Assembly: GCF_900105965.1 (NCBI RefSeq)
Contig: NZ_FNTV01000002.1
Coordinates: forward strand, 248,001-312,000
Direction: 5' to 3'
DNA length: 64,000 bases
From: Arthrobacter alpinus
GTDB taxonomy: Bacteria; Actinomycetota; Actinomycetes; Actinomycetales; Micrococcaceae
Part shown: piece after piece, positions 35,008 through 42,914 of the stretch
Layout of the letters: every line of letters starts with the position of its first letter
How positions within the stretch are numbered: the stretch's first letter is position 1
Translations under genes and position numbers: made by a program
Notes under the pieces: model-generated
What the model was told of the DNA's origin: nothing
What the model saw: only the letters and a program-made list of their open reading frames with translations
The model's database searches: none

Positions 35008-35422
35008 TACCGGATAAGCCAGCCGATTTCTACTACGAGTGGCACACAGAGGGCAAGACCAAGACCCGTATGCAATCCACTCCCCTGGTGATGAGATTCT
35101 GGCGTTCGCTGGTCTGTATATTTGGTGGCCGGACAAGTCCCTACCCGAGGACCATGAGGACTACTGGACCTTGACGGCCGCGATCCTGACACGCGCAGCG
35201 GTCGGACAGGTGAGCCAGCTCCATGACCGCACACCGGTGACCCTGCCGCCGAGCCTTTGGGACGAATGGCTGGATGCCGGCCAGGACGGGAACCAGACGT
35301 TAATTGACGCTGCTGTTGCTGCAGCTACGCCGGTCGCTGAGTCCCTGGAATTTCACCAAGTCGGCCAGCTGAAGGGCGACGGGCCTGAGCTGATGGCACC
35401 TGTCGAGATCAACCACCCATGA
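35008..35422 (+). pseudogene. SRAP (SOS response-associated) protein, fragment with frameshift
   Basis: One frame reads PADFYYEWHTEGKTKT and then breaks; the next frame continues PYAIHSPGDEILAFAGLYIW, TLTAAILTRAAVGQVSQLHD and RTPVTLPPSLWDEWLD. Together this is the C-terminal two thirds of a SRAP/YedK-type protein, which shields abasic sites in single-stranded DNA by a covalent link. The catalytic N-terminal Cys2 half is missing, cut at the tnpB junction. Inactive. Confidence 0.75.
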
Positions 35423-35733
35423 TTTTCCCCAGACGGCTGGAGCTTGGGCCGAGGGAGCGCTCTTCTCCAACGATGCCATTCAGTGGACGAAGCGGGGATG
35501 GCGCAAGCTGATTCTCGGTGAGAGCCTCAAAGACTCCATGGCACTGGATCTGGCCCGGAAAATCCAAAAAACCATTCGCCAAGTGCAGTCAGAAGCGATT
35601 GCGGTCTCGGCTGATAGCGGTCGCCACTCCCCTGCCACCTTGCTGAATGGATCAGATTCTCCTGAGGTTACGCCAGGTCGAAACCGACCACGGATCGCCA
35701 TCCGCACGAACAAGCCTGCCGCGGCCACGAAGC
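35405..35733 (+). pseudogene. open frame interrupted by the Tn3-like transposon
   Basis: A frame running through FSNDAIQWTKRGWRKLILGE and LDLARKIQKTIRQVQSEA is broken at the target site GAAGC. If the element is removed, it continues from 40963 as RTWTVQPHAGINL with a stop at 41003. The protein is not recognised, but precise rejoining supports the boundary of the transposon. Confidence 0.4.
35729..35733. repeat. target site duplication GAAGC, left
   Basis: The 5-base direct repeat GAAGC directly abuts the outer end of the left terminal repeat and recurs at 40958-40962. Five bases is the Tn3-family standard. Confidence 0.85.
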
Positions 35734-35771
35734 GGTCCTTGACGAAAATTGGAACAGTATCCGGCGCTAAG
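35734..35771 (+). repeat. Tn3 terminal inverted repeat, left
   Basis: Begins GGTCCTTGACG at the outer end and finishes GTATCCGGCGCTAAG inside, the GG...TAAG plan of Tn3-family ends. Differs at four positions from the right end. Confidence 0.85.
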
Positions 35772-35851
35772 GGCTCGCCGATGTGCCGAGGCCTGAGAAT
35801 ATGGACTACGCCGCCGCCTGTTTTGTCTTGTAAGCCATGGGTGGCGGATTC

Positions 35852-36937
35852 TGGCGGTCATTGCAACAGGAGGGGTTCGATCAGTTCGATCGGTTTCTTG
35901 AACTCTAGTCGTTTGCGTGGTCTGTCGTTGAGTTCGGCGGCGACCCAGTCAAGATCCTGGGCACTGTGGATGCTCAAATCAGTGCCTTTGGGGAAATACT
36001 GACGTAAGGGTCCATTGAGTTCTCGTTGATGCCACGCTGCCAGGGCGAATGCGGGTCGCAAAAGTAGATCTCGATCCCGATATCCATCTTCACCGTTTTC
36101 CAGTCCTGCATTTCGATGCCCTGGTCCCACATCAGCGAATGCCGCAGCGCTTGGGGGAGTGTGTTGGTCTTCGCGGTCAACGCTTCACGCATCTGCGCGG
36201 CTTTGTAGCCATCGGGTAGGTCAACGAGCATCGTGTAGTTGGTAGTCCGCTGCACGAGTGTCCCAATAGCGCTCTGGTTACCTTTGCCAATAACGAGGTC
36301 CCCTTCCCAGTGCCCTGGCACGGCACGGTCCTCTACTGCAGGCGGACGCTGGGAAATGTTGATCATTCCCGGGATCCGGTTCTTACGCTGCCCGGCCTTA
36401 CGAGACGGAATGGTCGGGGAACTGGACCCGAATCGTCCTGCGATTTGTTCCGGTGAATACTTCTTGGCAAGATCACCTTCCACTACTGTACGCAGGGCCA
36501 TGTTCGTGTGGAGTTTGGCAGGTTTCGGCCGGCTGGCACGCTCGTAGGCGAGCATATGGGCGGACGTTGCCCGATAGGCGGTGCCGGGTTTCGTGTTGCG
36601 GTTCAACTCGCGGGATACCGTCGACGCCGAACGGCCAATAACCTCCCCGATCACTCTCAAGGACTGACCTTGGGCGCGGAGAATCGCTGTCTCTTCACGC
36701 TGGATGAACGTCAGGCACCGGCCCTTCAAATTCCTGCCACGGCGAGGTGGGACGCCACCGGCAGCGGCCAAGACAGTGCGCCCCGTACGCCTACTGGTAC
36801 TGATCTGAATCACAGCATCAGTGATGAAATCACCAGCCCGCATCCCTACCCAAAACACCTGCAATAAATCCGGCCGGAAAAGGATCAAATACTCCGCCAT
36901 AACAACACTCATTCACTAAGTGTTGCAATCACCGCAA
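35852..36937 (-). mobile_element. IS30-family insertion, defective
   Basis: TGGCGGTCATTGCAACA at 35852-35868 is matched inversely at 36921-36937 (TTGCGGTGATTGCAACA on the minus strand). These are the likely ends. It encloses one broken IS30 transposase and is inserted in the 3' part of the Tn3 tnpA. Confidence 0.75.
35858..36912 (-). pseudogene. IS30 transposase, frameshifted and internally deleted
   Basis: The frame 35974-36912 has the N-terminal helix-turn-helix (VIGEVIGRSASTVSRELNRN) and the DDE parts GHWEGDLVIGKGNQSAIGTL and LMWDQGIEM, FCDPHSPWQRGINEN. One base is then missing, and the end (GPLRQYFPKGTDLS, LDWVAAELNDRPRKRLEFKK) continues in the frame 35858-36130. Between SPEQIAGRF and GQRKNRIPGM about 45 residues of the usual family are absent. 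Inactive. Confidence 0.8.
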
Positions 36938-38487
36938 GAACCCAAGGAACCTGATACGACCCGCCCGGCCAGGCCCACCGACTGGTCATTGACCATGTTC
37001 AGCCACGTCACGCCGCGGCGCCGACCGAAGTATTTCGGGTTCGGGCGGGCATCGGCGCTGCGTACCGGGACGACGAACGGATCCCGTCGACCGCGGCGAC
37101 AAGCCCGCCACCCCATGCCTGAGCCAGCGCCACATCAGCCTGGCCGGTGATCAACGGTGCGTTGGCGGCGGCGTAGTTCTCCGCCCGCAGGTAGTTCTGG
37201 TTCACATGGCTAATCCTGCTGCGGGTCAGTGCCTGAGCCCCGGAGATGACCGGAGTGAACCCGACATTGAGCGCGTGCGCTGTCAACGCTGCAGCGATCG
37301 TGACGTGTAGGTCATCCAGCCTTGTCTCACCGCCGGATGCGGCGGTGAATGCCTTGAGGAAACCGGGTTCCCAGGCCATTACCTCCAGGATTTGCTCACC
37401 GACATCGACCTGCGGAATCATCGCCTCGCAGCGATTACGGAGATCGGTCAAACTCGCAGGATCCATGATCGCCGGGTCCTTTTCCGTGTGCAGACGCCCC
37501 TCATCATCGATGCGGACACCGCCTTTGCTGTCCAACCCTTCGCCCACGTGGCGCCAAGCCGCGTCGAGGTCGCCCGCCCGGCCAATAGCTCGGAAGGGTC
37601 CACCGGAAGCTGGAGGTCATTGAGGACAGGACCGCGGGCGGCGTCCCAGGCCGGGACGGTCAATAGTTGGGCCCGGGGATCGGCCCATCGGGTCGAGGCC
37701 GCGGCGTAAATGTCGCGGCGTTTGAGATGCCGGTGGAACTGCTCCAGCACACAGAACACGTATCCTGCCCGGTCGACGGGTTCCTTCGGGCCGGTCGGGC
37801 CGGTCGGGCCGGAACACCAGCGGCCGCCACCACCCTGCCGGTACCAGGTCCACAGCTACCTGCCGTGCGTCAAGGAATCCGGCTGGTACACGCTTGGTCG
37901 CCTTGGTCGCGAGTAGCTCAGGCAATGCCTGCATTGCCTCCAACACCGGCGCGGACTCGGACATAGCCCCGAACGAGACTACCTCAGTGAGCAGAGGAAG
38001 GAATCCCCGCACCGCAGCGAATCGAGTCACCAGTGTCGCCCGCCAGTCCCCGTTTGGGTCGGCGTCTGGCGGGGGGATGACGTCAGCTAAATTGGTCACC
38101 GCTGTACGGAGTTCGGCACGCGAGACCACGCTTTCGATCGCGTCCCACAGCAACTCGACAGTGATTTCCTCACCCCACTCAGTGGCAGCCAGCATCACCT
38201 CCACCGCGGCAGCGCACTTTGCAGCGTCCTTGGACAGTCGCGGGGAGCGTCGCAACTTCTCTGCCTTGGACTCCCGCTCTGCCCGGGCGAGCAGCTCGGT
38301 GGTCATCAAAACATCAAACATCTCCAGAGTGTCATCGGTGGCTTTGGCCTCCAAATACACCACAGTGGCAAGCATGGTGGCGAGTTTTCGAGAACGTCGA
38401 TGACGACGCAACGCCGTAGCAGTACCCGACATGCCCCATCTGGCCAGTTCCACCACCCGCCGATTTTGCACCGCCTCCAGACCCAAC
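36938..38487 (-). pseudogene. Tn3-family tnpA, middle and C-terminal part, several frameshifts
   Basis: Three overlapping frames carry consecutive parts. 37617-38489 has VVELARWGMSGTATALRRHR, TTELLARAERESKAEKLRRS and PAGWWRPLVFRPD. 37448-37759 has VLEQFHRHLKRRDIYAAAST. 37008-37547 has HTEKDPAIMDPASLTDLRNR, PLITGQADVALAQAWGGGLV and AAVDG, then 36916-37116 has RSADARPNPKYFGRRRGVTW. At 37787-37816 a 9-base unit (GGTCGGGCC) is repeated and coincides with one frame change. The gene stops at the IS30 end; its last ~150 codons are absent. Confidence 0.8.
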
Positions 38488-40101
38488 ACCCGTTACCTTT
38501 TTAGTAGCCCCTTAAAGAGTAAGAATTGGGGTTGTTGGCCTGTCGGTCTCGGCATGATTATTACCCCCAGTCATCAATGATCCGGGGGTGCTGTCACCGA
38601 GATCCGATAGGCGCCAGGGGATCGCTAATGGGGACCGGACCAGCACAACGAAACACCGTGTAGGTCAGCCGTAACGTGGATGCCGAGCCTTGCCGCCGTA
38701 GGACATGCCAACGAGATTTTCACAGGACTATTTCTGGGAGGTTTGCGTTGATCAAGAACCACGAGGACGTCGATATCTTCATTGGGGTTGACGTCGGCAA
38801 AAGCAATCACCACGCGGTCGCTATCGACCGTACAGGTAAGAAACTTCTCGACCGGGCACTGCCCCAGGACGAGGCGAAACTTCGCGCCATCATCAAGGCC
38901 GTCGCTGGTAAGGGCACGATGTTGTTGGTTGTTGATCAGCCCTCGACCATTGGTGCCCTGCCGGTCGCTGTGGCCCAAGCAGAGGGCATCATGGTCGGTT
39001 ACATTCCGGGGCTAGCGATGCGCCGTATAGCGGATCTGCACCCGGGCGAAGCCAAGACGGATCTGCACCCGGGCGAAGCCAAGACCGACGCTAGGGATGC
39101 GGCGATTATTGCTGAAGCAGCAAGATCCCTGCCGCACACCCTTCGTTCGATCGTGGTCGCCGATGAGCAGGCCGCAGAGCTGTCGATGTTGTGCGGTTTT
39201 GATGACGACCTAGCAAAGCAGGCCACCGCCACCTCGAACCGGATCCGGGGGGCTGCTGACCCAGATCCACCCAGCCCAAGAACGGGTCATCGGCAAGCAC
39301 TTGGATCACCCGGCCATGGCCGAATTACTGATCAAGTACCCGTCGCCGGACAAGCTCCGCAGGGCAGGCCTAAACCGAGTCACAACGCTGATGTCCCGCC
39401 ACGCACCGCGGGCCGGGAAAGGTTGGGCTACCGAGATCTTCACCGCCCTCGATGAGCAGACCGTGGTCGTTGCCGGCACCCACGCCGCAGGCATCGTCTT
39501 GCCTCAACTCGCCACCATGCTCAAACAGCTACGCACCTCCCGCCAAGAGATCCTCACCAAAGTCGAATCCCTCGTGGAGGCCCACCCTCTTCACCAGGTC
39601 CTGACCTCCATGCCGGCGGTCGGGGTCAGGACCGAAGCCCGCATCATCACCGAAGTCGCCCGCAAAGAATTCCAAAGTGCCGGCCACCTCGCGTCCTATG
39701 CTGGCCTCGCCCCGGTGACCTGGCGCTCCGGGACCTCGATCCGCGGCGATCACCCCTCCAAGAAGGGCAACAAGTCCCTCAAACGGGCCTTCTTCCTCTC
39801 CGCCTTCGCAGCGTTGAAGGACCCGCTCTCACGGGCCTACTACGACAGAAAACGCGCCGAGGGAAAACGACACAACCAAGCCCTCATCGCCCTCGCACGC
39901 AGGCGCTGCGACGTCCTCTTCGCTATGCTCCGCGACGGCACCTTCTACGAAACACCAACCCCGAAAACCATCTGATCACCACCAATCAGCCGCTGGCGGA
40001 CGCACACCGCCAGCCATCAACTCCTGCCCACAATCAGTGGCTCGAAAAACTTGAAGAAAATCCTTCCAAACCCTTGACGAAAAACATAGGGACACCCCCC
40101 C
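38488..40101 (+). mobile_element. IS110-family insertion inside tnpA
   Basis: The tnpA codons ...AELAGLG (40102 side) and LEAVQNRRVVELARWG (38487 side) rejoin in frame when this stretch is removed, which sets the borders to within a few bases. As usual for IS110, no terminal inverted repeats are seen. Both flanks begin with CCCAAC/CCAACC-like bases. Confidence 0.75.
38748..39975 (+). pseudogene. IS110 transposase, frameshifted
   Basis: TTG 38748 follows GGGAGG. The N-terminal DEDD domain has DIFIGVDVGKSNHHAVAIDR and KTDARDAAIIAEAARSLPHT. At a run of six Gs (39247-39252) the frame is lost; with one G fewer it continues LLTQIHPAQERVIGKHL into the frame 39301-39975, which has LTSMPAVGVRTEARIITEVA, LASYAGLAPVTWRSG and KRAFFLSAFAAL, the C-terminal Transposase_20 part with its catalytic Ser. 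A perfect 27-bp tandem repeat (39033-39086) also inserts nine residues (DLHPGEAKT twice) at the DEDD motif. Inactive on both counts. Confidence 0.85.
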
Positions 40102-40814
40102 AACCCGGCCAACTCAGCCACCCGATCCAAGGGCTTGACCATGTTCCGCCCGGACGGCGGCCGAGGTGCTTTCCGCAACCGTTCCAGATCCGAAACCCGA
40201 CCACCCTCGGGAACCTCAAGTAGGCGCTCTACCAGCCGGGCTTGCTCTGCCGTCAGCATCGAAGCCATCACGTCCCACAACCGCTGCATGGCCGCGTCCC
40301 GGACCTGTGCGATCAACCGCGCAAGAATTGTGACCCCGGGCAGCAGGACTCGCCGTTCTCGAAGCCACACCACCGCTCCGTCGAACAGAGCCTTTGGGCC
40401 ATCCCCGGTGTTCCCCGCCCGATCATCCACCCACTTCACCATTTGAGCCTCGACAGCCGGAAAGTCGCGGTACCCGTACTCGCCAGCGATCTCCCACTGG
40501 TGCTCCAGCCGGGTCTTCTCCCGCTCCCCGTAGGCCTTCAGGCATGACGGGTAAGCCACTCCCAACTGCCCGGCGACGAAATCAATCATCTCAGTCGAAA
40601 CGTCTAGCGGATCTGCCAGGAACGACCCCTTCAGCCGAACCGTGCCCAATTGCAAGCTGAACCCCAGCCGGTTATGGTCACCACGCCGCTTGTTGACCAG
40701 CGCTTTATCGCTGTCATCGAGGAAGAAGAACCGCTCCAACTCCGCCAGAGACGGCGGCACTATGAAGCGACTGTAGGCCGCAGCCTGGACATCAGTGAGA
40801 AACTCAACCGGCAT
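40102..40814 (-). pseudogene. Tn3-family tnpA, N-terminal part (DUF4158)
   Basis: From ATG 40814 the frame reads MPVEFLTDVQAAAYSRFIVP, then HNRLGFSLQLGTVRLKGSFL and GYRDFPAVEAQMVKWVDDRA, the DUF4158 start of Tn3-family transposases. It binds the 38-bp ends. The frame leaves the gene at 40102, where IS110 begins, and closes at 40017. Confidence 0.85.
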
Positions 40815-40919
40815 AACCCCAACATAGACCCAAGACCGGACCAACATCACAGAACGGAAGAACTGTTACAGGCTTTCCCGGCGCCGCTGAATTCACACTC
40901 ATGTCAACAACCCAGGACC

Positions 40920-40957
40920 GTTAGCGCCGGATACTGTTCCATTGTTCGTCAAGGGCC
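40920..40957 (-). repeat. Tn3 terminal inverted repeat, right
   Basis: On the minus strand it begins GGCCCTTGACGAACAATGG and ends CCGGCGCTAAC inside. Bordered on the outside by GAAGC (40958-40962). A third, solo relative lies at 56554-56591. Confidence 0.85.
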
Positions 40958-40962
40958 GAAGC
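40958..40962. repeat. target site duplication GAAGC, right
   Basis: Same 5 bases as 35729-35733, directly outside the right terminal repeat. Confidence 0.85.
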
Positions 40963-41101
40963 GGACATGGACTGTCCAGCCCCATGCGGGAATCAACTTG
41001 TAGAGTGCCCACGACCAGCCATACGAAGCCGAGATTTAATTTCCTCGCGATGGCGATGACACGGTTGAGTTCATTTCCTTTCGACCCCAGAGATAGGACG
41101 T

Positions 41102-41118
41102 ATGATCGTAACGATCAT
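41102..41118. promoter_or_regulatory. palindromic operator before the regulator gene
   Basis: ATGATCG TAA CGATCAT, 27 bases before the start of the DeoR/LacI-type regulator, with a further half site ATCGTTCG at 41122-41129. Position suggests autoregulation. Confidence 0.55.
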
Positions 41119-41144
41119 TCAATCGTTCGGAATAGGAAGTGCTC

Positions 41145-42302
41145 ATGGCTGGCAGTGTTGAAAAACGACGCGCGGCAATACTTGCGATCATCGAACGTGA
41201 TGGCACTCAGCTGGTAGTCGACCTGGCGGAAAGGTTCAACGTCTCCGCTGTGACACTACGACGTGATGTGGAGGAGCTATCGGCCCAGGGCATGGTGCAC
41301 CGCACCCACGGTTCCGTGTCCTTACCCAAGGTTCCCGGGTCTGCCGCCCATGATGGGCCGTTCACTATCGGCATGGTTGTTCCCCACAGCAACTACTACT
41401 TCGACGGGGTCATCCACGGTGCCACCACGGCAGCTGGTGCTGCCGGCGCCCAGCTCGTTCTCGGGGTTTCGGACTACGACAACTCGACCGAGATTCAGCA
41501 GGTAGCCCGCCTGACGGCCAGAGGAGTCGATGGACTCATCATCGCCCCTACGCCCGACTTCCATACGGGGGAACTGAGCATCGACCAACAGAAGTGGCTT
41601 GTGTCGCTGCCTGTCCCCATGGTTTTGGTCGAGCGGCCGGTGGCTTCATCTGGGGTTGCCACGGTCCTCGATTCCGTCAGTTCCTCGCATGCAGCAGGCG
41701 CGGCACTGGCCGTTCGTCACTTGGCGGAACTCGGGCACGAGAAGATTGCCTGTGTGGCCATTGCCGGGCCGAACACGCCTCGCATCTTGGAAGGGTACCT
41801 GGGAGCTGTTGAATCGACTGGCCTGACCTCAATGGGCATCATTGGTGAAGGAACCCCTGGTTCTGATGATGCGGCGGCAGAGCTCATCAGGGTTGTGAAG
41901 GAGGGCGTCACGGCGGTGTTCGTTCACAATGACCAACTGGCCGTGAAATGCATGATGTGGCTCGAAGACGCTGGCATCAGCATCCCCGGCGATGTCTCCT
42001 TGGCCGGCTACGACGATGTAATTGCCGCCCTGGCCCCCGTGCAGATCACTGCCGTCGCCCCATGGAAGAGGGAGGTGGGCCATCGCGCGGTTCAAAGATT
42101 GTTGAGCCGTCTCCGATGGGGCTCCCTGGGGGGAAGTTTCGCAAGGCTGGCCACCGACACCATGGCGACCGAGCACATCGATCTCATCCCACGGCTGCGC
42201 GTTCGTCAATCCACGGCCACACCCCGCAAGGCAGGGCCCCTCGTCCCTAGATCGCTGTCCCCCGCCGCGACGGCGGAGCCCGCAGGAACCTTTTCAATCT
42301 AG
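41145..42302 (+). CDS. DeoR-HTH/LacI-type sugar-sensing regulator
   Basis: 385 residues from ATG 41145 (AGGA upstream). The N-terminal DeoR-type winged helix reads KRRAAILAIIERDGTQLVVD then LAERFNVSAVTLRRDVEELS. A LacI/periplasmic-binding-type effector domain follows: TIGMVVPHSNYYFDGVIHGA, GVDGLIIAPTP, AVRHLAELGHEKIACVA, VFVHNDQLAVKCMMWL and GDVSLAGYDDV. Such hybrids repress sugar or polysaccharide genes until a sugar binds. Its neighbours (PL8 lyase, ABC transporter, heparinase-like enzyme) give the likely targets. The Tn3 element ends 187 bases upstream. Confidence 0.85.
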   Translation: MAGSVEKRRAAILAIIERDGTQLVVDLAERFNVSAVTLRRDVEELSAQGMVHRTHGSVSLPKVPGSAAHDGPFTIGMVVPHSNYYFDGVIHGATTAAGAAGAQLVLGVSDYDNSTEIQQVARLTARGVDGLIIAPTPDFHTGELSIDQQKWLVSLPVPMVLVERPVASSGVATVLDSVSSSHAAGAALAVRHLAELGHEKIACVAIAGPNTPRILEGYLGAVESTGLTSMGIIGEGTPGSDDAAAELIRVVKEGVTAVFVHNDQLAVKCMMWLEDAGISIPGDVSLAGYDDVIAALAPVQITAVAPWKREVGHRAVQRLLSRLRWGSLGGSFARLATDTMATEHIDLIPRLRVRQSTATPRKAGPLVPRSLSPAATAEPAGTFSI

Positions 42303-42392
42303 GCGTCCGTCTCTTTTGTGGGGCCCGTACTGCAGGCGCGGAGCGAAAAGACAACGACGGCCAGGGGCGGCCTCCAGGCGCATAATGGAAGC

Positions 42393-42800
42393 ATGAAAAA
42401 CTCGCCAGTCATCGTCGGCTTGCCCATCTCTGATCGCCGCAAATCGTTCGACTTCTACGGCGTCGGACTTGGTCTGCTTCCCATTGGTGAAATTGCGGAG
42501 GACGGCTTGCCAGAACCTTTGCAGTTCCAGCTCAATGACGGGCTCCGTCTTATGCTCATCCCCACGGAAGGTTTTGGGTGGGTTGTGGGGAACCGAGACG
42601 TTGCGCAAGGCGGCCACAGCGAATGCGTCATCAGCATCACTGTCGGCAGTGAATCCGGTGTCGACGAGCTTGTGAAGAAGGCCCTGCAAGCTGGCGGTGA
42701 AATTGTTTCCGAGCCTGGGCAAAAGCCGTGGGGTTACGTGGGAGCCTTTGCTGATCTAGATGGCCATGTCTGGCAGGTAACAGCAGACTGGCTACCCTAG
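42393..42800 (+). CDS. VOC-family (glyoxalase/bleomycin resistance-like) protein
   Basis: 135 residues with two beta-alpha-beta-beta-beta modules. MKNSPVIVGLPISDRRKSFD then FYGVGLGLLPIGEIAEDGLP forms the first; GYVGAFADLDGHVWQVTADW, with a DLDGH..W end and Glu-free metal site, the second. These bind metals and small ligands or detoxify, but the substrate cannot be told. It is 90 bases after the regulator gene and may be co-transcribed. Confidence 0.75.
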   Translation: MKNSPVIVGLPISDRRKSFDFYGVGLGLLPIGEIAEDGLPEPLQFQLNDGLRLMLIPTEGFGWVVGNRDVAQGGHSECVISITVGSESGVDELVKKALQAGGEIVSEPGQKPWGYVGAFADLDGHVWQVTADWLP

Positions 42801-42914
42801 ATGGTCGTTGACTGAATCGAAACAAGCCCTCCAACCATGCCCCAGTACGAAGAGCCCCTTGTCGAGACCCCAGGACTCAAGTCTCGGGGTCTCGACAAAC
42901 CCGACCACCGCGCG

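Larger units (their letters stand above)
35734..40957. mobile_element. Tn3-family transposon, defective, 5.2 kb
   Basis: Bounded by 38-bp inverted repeats (35734-35771 and 40920-40957, 34 of 38 matching) and by 5-bp direct repeats GAAGC. Inside it has a broken DUF4158-type tnpA on the minus strand, an IS110 element (about 38488-40101) and an IS30 element (about 35852-36937). No resolvase, res site or passenger gene was seen. It may still be moved by a matching transposase because both ends are whole. Confidence 0.88.

Noticed and set aside
37787..37816. Regulatory GGTCGGGCC microsatellite
   Set aside because: It lies inside broken tnpA at a frame change, so it is more likely slippage than a regulatory element.
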